Position numbers and translations under genes: made by a program | Assembly: GCA_030142905.1 (NCBI GenBank) | Contig: JASJOG010000233.1 | Location: 184,501-248,500 of the forward strand | DNA from: Heliopora coerulea | Lineage: Eukaryota; Cnidaria; Anthozoa; Scleralcyonacea; Helioporidae | Length of the DNA stretch: 64,000 bases | Reading direction: 5' to 3' | The notes under the pieces: generated by a model | Told to the model about the DNA's origin: nothing | Database searches by the model: none | Seen by the model: the letters and a program-made list of their open reading frames with translations, nothing else | Part shown: positions 57,843 through 64,000 of the stretch, in pieces | Layout: each line of letters begins with the position of its first letter | How positions within the stretch are numbered: position 1 is the first letter of the stretch

Positions 57843-58001
57843 TTAGGTTAGGTTAATGTTAGGGTTAGGGTTAGATTTAGGGTTAGGGTTAAAGTTAGGG
57901 TTAGGATTAGGGTTAGGGTTAGGGTTAGGGTTAGGGTGATGGTTAGGGTTAGGGTTAGTGTTAGGTTAGGGTTAGGGTTAGGGTTAGGGTTAGGGTTAGG
58001 G
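57843..58001 (+). repeat. TTAGGG array T49 (family I, short)
   Basis: Counterpart of T23, T17 and T37. Confidence 0.95.
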
Positions 58002-58484
58002 ATTGGAGGCGAGTTTTTATCCAATTTAAGTGCACGAGATATCCTCGCGACAACTTTACGCTATCCATGAGGATGGATGTGCAGTGTTTCAATTCTATTT
58101 CAGAATCTTAGACAGGGTATTATGAAACGATAACTTCACAATTAACCTACACTGCCGAAGTCAACTGAAAAATGTTGACTCGAGAGGGATTTGAACTCGC
58201 ACTATCGGGATACCGGTCCGCCGCTCTACCTGTTGAGCTATCGAGTCAACAGGGATTGGAGGCGAGTTTTTATCCAATTAAAGTGCACGAGATATTCTCG
58301 CGACAACTTAACGCTATCCATGAGGATGGATGTGCAGTGTTTCAATTCTATTTCAGAATCTTCCTAAGGGTATTATGAAACGATAACTTCACAATTAACC
58401 TACACTGCCGAAGTCAACTGAAAAATGTTGACTCGAGCGGGATTTGAACTCGCACCTTCGGGATACCGGTCCGCCTCACTACCT
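58002..58484 (-). repeat. 253-bp satellite block S50 (unit starts 58172, 58425)
   Basis: One complete unit and a head. Private CTTCCTAAGGG. Confidence 0.94.
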
Positions 58485-58970
58485 TTAGGTTAGGTTAATG
58501 TTAGGGTTAGGGTTAGATTTAGGGTTAGGGTTAGGGTTAGGGTTAGGGTTAGGGTTAGGGTTAGGGTTAGGGTTAAGGTTAGGGTTAGTGTTAGTTTAGG
58601 GTTAGGGTTAGGGTTATGGTAAGGGTTAGGGTTAGGGTTAGGGTTAGGGTTAGGGTTAGTGTTAGTTTAGGGTTAGGGTTATTGTTTGGGTAAGGGTTAG
58701 GGTTAGGTTTAGGGTTAGGGTTAGGGTTAGGGTAAGGGTTAGGGTTAGGATTAGGGTTAGGGTTAGTGTTAGTTTAGGGATAGGGTTAGGGTTAGGGTAA
58801 GGGTTAGGATTAGGTTTAGGGTTAAGGTTTGGGTTAGGGTTAGGGTTAGGATTAGGGTTAGGGTTAGGGTTAGGGTTAGGGTTAGGGTTAGGGTTAGGGT
58901 TAGGGTGATGGTTAGGGTTAGGGTTAGTGTTAGGTTAGGGTTATGGTTAAGGTTAGGGTTAGGGTTAGGG
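58485..58970 (+). repeat. TTAGGG array T50 (family I)
   Basis: Related to T16: no TTTCGGG segment, TTATTGTTTGGG in the middle, TTAAGGTTTGGG near the end. Confidence 0.95.
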
Positions 58971-59706
58971 ATTGGAGGCGAGTTTTTATCCAATTTAAGT
59001 GCACGAGATATCCTCGCGACAACTTAACGCTATCCATGAGGATGGATGTGCAGTGTTTCAATTCTTTTTCAGAATCTTAGTCAGGGTATTATGAAACGAT
59101 AACTTCACAATTAACCTACACTGCCGAAGTCAACTGAAAAATTTTGACTCGAGAGGGATTTGAACTCGCACTATCGGGATACCGGTCCACCGCTCTACCT
59201 GTTGAGCTATCGAGTCAACAGGGATTGGAGGCGAGTTTTTATCCAATTTAAGTGCACGAGATATTCTCGCGACAACTTAGCGCTATCCATGAGAATGGAT
59301 GTGCAGTGTTTCAATTCTATTTCAGAATCATCCTCAGGGTATTATGAAACGATAACTTCACAATTAACCTACACTGCCGAAGTCAACTGAAAAATGTTGA
59401 CTCGAGCGGGATTTCAACTCGCACCTTCGGGATATTGGTCCGCCGATCTACCTGTTGAGCTATCAAGCCCACAGGGATTGGATGCGAGTTTTTATCGAAT
59501 TTAAGTGCACGAGATATTCTCGCGACAACTTAACGCTATCCATGAGGATGGATGTGCAGTGTTTCAATTCTATTTCAGAATCATATTCAGGGTATTATGA
59601 AACGATAACTTCACAATTAACGTACACTGCCGAAGTCAACTGAAAAATGTTGACTCGAACGGGATTTGAACTCGCACCTTCGGGATACCGGTCCGCCTCA
59701 CTACCT
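58971..59706 (-). repeat. 253-bp satellite block S51 (unit starts 59141, 59394, 59647)
   Basis: Two complete units and a head. Unit 59141 starts ATTTTGACTCG, the last starts with CTCGAACGGG. Confidence 0.93.
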
Positions 59707-60270
59707 TTAGGTTAGGTTAATGTTAGGGTTAGGGTTAGATTTAGGGTTAGGGTTAGGGTTAGGGTTAGGGTTAAGGTTAGGGTTAGGGTTAGGGTTAAGG
59801 TTAGGGTTAGTGTTAGTTTAGGGTTAGGGTTAGGGTTAGGGTAAGGGTTAGGTTTAGGTTTAGGGTTAGTGTTATGTTTCGGGTTAGCGTGATGGTTAGG
59901 GTTATGGTTAGGGTTAGGGTTAGGGTTAGGGTTAGGGTTAGGGTTAGGGTTAGGGTTAGGGTTAGTGTTAGTTTAGGGTTAAGGTTATTGTTAGGGTAAG
60001 GGTTAGGGTTAGGTTTAGGGTTAGGGTTAGGGTTAGGGTAAGGGTTAGGGTTAGGATTAGGGTTAGGGTTAGTGTTAGTTTAGGGATAGGGTTAGGGTTA
60101 GGGTAAGGGTTAGGATTAGGTTTAGGGTTAAGGTTTGGGTTAGGGTTAGGGTTAGGATTAGGGTTAGGGTTAGGGTTAGGGTTAGGGTTAGGGTTAGTGT
60201 TAGGGTGATGGTTAGGGTTAGGGTTAGTGTTAGGTTAGGGTTAGGGTTAAGGTTAGGGTTAGGGTTAGGG
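59707..60270 (+). repeat. TTAGGG array T51 (family I)
   Basis: Last array with the TTTCGGGTTAGCG barcode. Private TTAAGGTTATTG. Confidence 0.95.
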
Positions 60271-61512
60271 ATTGGAGGCGAGTTTTTATCCAATTTAAGT
60301 GCACGAGATATCCTCGCGACAACTTTACGCTATCCATGAGGATGGATGTGCAGTGTTTCAATTCTATTTCAGAATCTTAGACAGGGTATTATGAAACGAT
60401 AACTTCACAATTAACCTACACTGCCGAAGTCAACTGAAAAATGTTGACTCGAGAGGGATTTGAACTCGCACTATCGGGATACCGGTCCGCCGCTCTACCT
60501 GTTGAGCTATCGAGTCAACAGGGATTGGAGGCGAGTTTTTATCCAATTAAAGTGCACGAGATATTCTCGCGACAACTTAACGCTATCCATGAGGATGGAT
60601 GTGCAGTGTTTCAATTCTTTTTCAGAATCTTCCTCAGGGTATTATGAAACGATAACTTCACAATTAACCTACACTGCCGAAGTCAACTGAAAAATGTTGA
60701 CTCGAGAGGGATTTGAACTCGCACTATCGGGATACCGGTCCGCCGCTCTACCTGTTGAGCTATCGAGTCAACAGGGATTGGAGGCGAGTTTTTATCCAAT
60801 TTAAGTGCACGAGATATTCTCGCGACAACTTAGCGCTATCCATGAGAATGGATGTGCAGTGTTTCAATTCTATTTCAGAATCTTCCTCAGGGTATTATGA
60901 AACGATAACTTCACAATTAACCTACACTGCCGAAGTCAACTGAAAAATGTTGACTCGAGCGGGATTTCAACTCGCACCTTCGGGATATTGGTCCGCCGAT
61001 CTACCTGTTGAGCTATCAAGCACACAGGGATTGGATGCGAGTTTTTATCGAATTTAAGTGCACGAGATATTCTCGCGACAACTTAACGCTATCCATGAGG
61101 ATGGATGTGCAGTGTTTCAATTCTATTTCAGAATCATCCTCAGGGTATTATGAAACGATAACTTCACAATTAACCTACACTGCCGAAGTCAACTTAAAAA
61201 TGTTGACTCGATCGGGATTTGAAATCGCACTTTCGGGATACCGGCCAGCCGCTCTACCCGTTGAGCTATCGAGTCCACAGGGATTGGAGGCGAGTTTTTA
61301 TCCAATTTAAGTGCAAGAGATATTCTCGAGAGAACTTAACGCTATCCAAGAGGATGGATGTGCAGTGTTTCAATTCTATTTCAGAATCATATTCAGGGTA
61401 TTATGAAACGATAACTTCACAATTAACGTACACTGCCGAAGTCAACTGAAAAATGTTGACTCGAGCGGGATTTGAACTCGCACCTTCGGGATACCGGTCC
61501 GCCTCACTACCT
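60271..61512 (-). repeat. 253-bp satellite block S52 (unit starts 60441, 60694, 60947, 61200, 61453)
   Basis: Four complete units and a head, S18/S38 order. ATCAAGCACACAGG in unit 60947 removes one acceptor pair. Confidence 0.94.
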
Positions 61513-61926
61513 TTAGGTTAGGTTAATGTTAGGGTTAGGGTTAGATTTAGGGTTAGGGTTAGAGTTAGGGTTAGGGTTAAGGTTAGTGTTAGGGTTAGGG
61601 TTAAGGTTAGGGTTGGTGTTAGTTTAGGGTTAGGGTTAGGGTTAGGGTAAGGGTTAGGGTTAGGATTAGGGTTAGGGTTAGGGTTATGGTTAGGGTTAGG
61701 GTTAGGGTTAGGTTAGGGTTAGGGTTAGTGTTAGTTTAGGGATAGGGTTAGGGTTAGGGTAAGGGTTAGGATTAGGTTTAGGGTTAAGGTTTGGGTTAGG
61801 GTTAGGGTTAGGATTAGGGTTAGGGTTAGGGTTAGGGTTAGGGTTAGGGTTAGGGTGATGGTTAGGGTTAGGGTTAGGGTTAGTGTTAGGTTAGGGTTAG
61901 GGTTAAGGTTAGGGTTAGGGTTAGGG
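61513..61926 (+). repeat. TTAGGG array T52 (family I)
   Basis: Counterpart of T38 (GGTTAGTGTTAGGG, GGTTGGTGTTAG) with the T39 right end (ATTGGAGGTG follows). Confidence 0.95.
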
Positions 61927-62096
61927 ATTGGAGGTGAGTTTTTATCCAATTTAAGTGCACGAGATATCCTCGCGACAACTTAACGCTATTCATGAGGATG
62001 GATGTGCAGTGTTTCAATTCTTTTTCAGAATCTTAGTCAGGGTATTATGAAACGATAACTTCACAATTAACCTACACTGCCGAAGTCAACTGAAAA

Positions 62097-62855
62097 ATGT
62101 TGACTCGAGCGGGATTTGAACTCGCACTATCGGGATACCGGTCAGCCGCTCTACCTGTTGAGCTATCGAGTCAACAGGGATTGGAGGCGAGTTTTTATCC
62201 AATTTAAGTGCACGAGATATTCTCGCGACAACTTAGCGCTATCCATGAGAATGGATGTGCAGTGTTTCAATTCTATTTCAGAATCTTCCTCAGGGTATTA
62301 TGAAACGATAACTTCACAATTAACCTACACTGCCGAAGTCAACTGAAAAATGTTCACTCGAGCGGGATTTCAACTCGCACTATCGGGATATTGGTCCGCC
62401 GATCTACCTGTTGAGCTATCAAGCCCACAGGGATTGGATGCGAGTTTTTATCGAATTTAAGTGCACGAGATATTCTCGCGACAACTTAACGCTATCCATG
62501 AGGATGGATGTGCAGTGTTTCAATTCTATTTCAGAATCATCCTCAGGGTATTATGAAACGATAACTTCACAATTAACCTACACTGCCGAAGTCAACTGAA
62601 AAATGTTGACTCGAGAGGGATTTGAACTCGCACCTTCGGGATACCGGTCCGCCGCTCTACCTTTTTAGCTATCGAGTCCACAGGGATTGGAGGCGAGTTT
62701 TTATCCAATTCAATTGCACGAGATATTCTCGCGACAACTTAACGCTATCCATGAAAATGGATGTGCAGTGTTTCAATTCTATTTCAGAATCATCCTCAGG
62801 GTATTATGAAACGATAACTTCACAATTAACCTACACTGCCGAAGTCAACTGAAAA
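62097..62855. repeat. 759-bp (three-unit) tandem duplication, copy 1
   Basis: Units 62097, 62350 and 62603 match 62856, 63109 and 63362 at offset 759, including private CTTTTTAGC, CAATTCAATTGC and TGTTCACTCG. Copy 1 has GGTCAGCCGC at its start. Confidence 0.92.
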
Positions 62856-63614
62856 ATGTTGACTCGAGCGGGATTTGAACTCGCACTATCGGGATACCGG
62901 TCCGCCGCTCTACCTGTTGAGCTATCGAGTCAACAGGGATTGGAGGCGAGTTTTTATCCAATTTAAGTGCACGAGATATTCTCGCGACAACTTAGCGCTA
63001 TCCATGAGAATGGATGTGCAGTGTTTCAATTCTATTTCAGAATCTTCCTCAGGGTATTATGAAACGATAACTTCACAATTAACCTACACTGCCGAAGTCA
63101 ACTGAAAAATGTTCACTCGAGCGGGATTTCAACTCGCACCTTCGGGATATTGGTCCGCCGATCTACCTGTTGAGCTATCAAGCCCACAGGGATTGGATGC
63201 GAGTTTTTATCGAATTTAAGTGCACGAGATATTCTCGCGACAACTTAACGCTATCCATGAGGATGGATGTGCAGTGTTTCAATTCTATTTCAGAATCATC
63301 CTCAGGGTATTATGAAACGATAACTTCACAATTAACCTACACTGCCGAAGTCAACTGAAAAATGTTGACTCGAGAGGGATTTGAACTCGCACCTTCGGGA
63401 TACCGGTCCGCCGCTCTACCTTTTTAGCTATCGAGTCCACAGGGATTGGAGGCGAGTTTTTATCCAATTCAATTGCACGAGATATTCTCGCGACAACTTA
63501 ACGCTATCCATGAAAATGGATGTGCAGTGTTTCAATTCTATTTCAGAATCATCCTCAGGGTATTATGAAACGATAACTTCACAATTAACCTACACTGCCG
63601 AAGTCAACTGAAAA
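62856..63614. repeat. 759-bp (three-unit) tandem duplication, copy 2
   Basis: Differs from copy 1 by GGTCCGCCGC and by CACCTTCGGGATATTGG where copy 1 has CACTATCGGGATATTGG. Block S40 keeps the unduplicated order. Confidence 0.92.
62860..62931 (-). tRNA. tRNA-like element, consensus copy
   Basis: Same as 41221-41292: extended acceptor, perfect A and B boxes, T5 at 62852-62856. Confidence 0.58.
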
Positions 63615-63618
63615 ATGT

Positions 63619-63690
63619 TGACTCGAGCGGGATTTGAACTCGCAAATTCGGGATACCGGTCCGCCGCTCTACCTGTTGAGCTATCGAGTC
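63619..63690 (-). tRNA. tRNA-like element (AAATTCGGG subtype)
   Basis: Perfect acceptor, D stem, A and B boxes. T5 terminator at 63611-63615. Confidence 0.55.
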
Positions 63691-63927
63691 CACAGGGATT
63701 GGAGGCGAGTTTTTATCCTATTTAAGTGCAAGAGATATTCTCGAGAGAACTTAACGCTATCCATGAGGATGGATGTGCAGTGTTTCAATTCTATTTCAGA
63801 ATCATATTCAGGGTATTATGAAACGATAACTTCACAATTAACGTACACTGCCGAAGTCAACTGAAAAATGTTGACTCGAGCGGGATTTCAACTCGCACCT
63901 TCGGGATACCGTTCCGCCGCTCTACCT

Positions 63928-64000
63928 TTAGGTTAGGTTAATGTTAGGGTTAGGGTTAGATTTAGGGTTAGGGTTAAAGTTAGGGTTAGGATTAGGGTTA
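63928..64000 (+). repeat. TTAGGG array T53 (family I, cut by window end)
   Basis: Starts TTAGGTTAGGTTAATG and has TTAAAGTTAGGG, as in T40, which follows the same unit order. Continues beyond the window. Confidence 0.94.

Larger units (their letters stand above)
61927..63927 (-). repeat. 253-bp satellite block S53, longest (starts 62097 to 63868, eight)
   Basis: Seven complete units (62097, 62350, 62603, 62856, 63109, 63362, 63615) and a head at 63868. It is longer than any other block because three units were duplicated. Confidence 0.95.
1..64000. repeat. Composite satellite: 253-bp tRNA-like unit alternating with TTAGGG arrays
   Basis: The whole window is built from two components and nothing else that I can see. 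I counted 159 left ends of a 253-bp unit and 53 TTAGGG-type arrays. Successive unit starts inside blocks differ by exactly 253 in nearly all cases (for example 2851, 3104, 3357, 3610). Every array begins 60 bp into a unit and ends where base 84 of that unit would begin, so a module is tail (170 bp), complete units, head (60 bp), array. All arrays and all units have the same orientation. Long stretches without open reading structure hold only these repeats. Subtelomeric or interstitial location is inferred from the TTAGGG content. Confidence 0.95.

Noticed and set aside
63928..64000. A true chromosome terminus at the right edge
   Set aside because: The final array is an ordinary family I array with the usual misspellings, cut by the window. 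No long pure TTAGGG terminal tract is present.
1..64000. Pure assembly artefact from collapsed or mis-joined repeats
   Set aside because: Private variants shared by specific pairs of copies, and hybrid joints with consistent offsets, look like real duplication history. Individual tandem copies still need long-read confirmation.

Overview
The window is a single composite satellite from end to end. I could support no protein-coding gene. Two components alternate: (1) a 253-bp tandem unit, of which I count 159 left ends, and (2) 53 long degenerate arrays of the vertebrate-type telomere motif TTAGGG, all with the G-rich strand on +. This points to a eukaryote with TTAGGG telomeres (animals, many fungi and several protist lineages use this motif) and to a subtelomeric or interstitial telomere-like region. 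The sequence alone does not identify the species. If the arrays keep telomere polarity, the chromosome end lies to the right.

The most informative part of the 253-bp unit is its first ~80 bp. On the minus strand it reads as a 72-nt tRNA-like cloverleaf. In the best copies it has a 7-bp acceptor stem, a complete 4-bp D stem, a perfect match to the Pol III A box (TRGCNNARYNGG), a B box GTTCAAATC, and a TTTTT terminator a few bases after the 3' end. The anticodon arm is poor (3 of 5 pairs, C at position 33), so it looks more like a tRNA-derived Pol III promoter or SINE-like element than a decoding tRNA. The other ~170 bp of the unit matches nothing I recognise.

Every TTAGGG array sits at the same place in this unit: inside the D loop of the tRNA-like element, replacing 20 bp (the acceptor 5' strand plus the A-box half) and rejoining at a shared GGG. 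Each module is therefore a 170-bp tail, then 0 to 7 complete units, then a 60-bp head, then an array. The constant junctions and the shared internal misspellings of the arrays show that one ancestral composite was amplified. Two array families are visible. Family I begins TTAGGTTAGGTTAATG and ends before ATTGGAGGCG. Family II begins TTAGGTTAAGTTAGGG and ends before ATTAGAAGCG. A few arrays are I/II hybrids.

Layout: 0.3-3.7 kb is mostly family II arrays with short satellite blocks, followed by a four-unit-start block. 3.7-8.0 kb has multi-unit blocks and is repeated at about 30.2-34.2 kb. 8.0-13.8 kb includes a 2,342-bp tandem duplication. 13.8-30 kb is a mixed region with many short family I arrays, and its most diverged units are at 29.5-30.2 kb. 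34.2-40.1 kb is a ~2.95-kb tandem duplication. 41-46.5 kb is multi-unit satellite with short arrays. 46.5-56.5 kb has ~1.1-kb family II modules inside a 3,803-bp tandem duplication. 56.6-64 kb is multi-unit satellite ending in a run of seven complete units that carries a 759-bp duplication. Several duplication breakpoints can be located, either inside TTAGGG arrays or at the tRNA-like junction, which fits unequal recombination at several scales.
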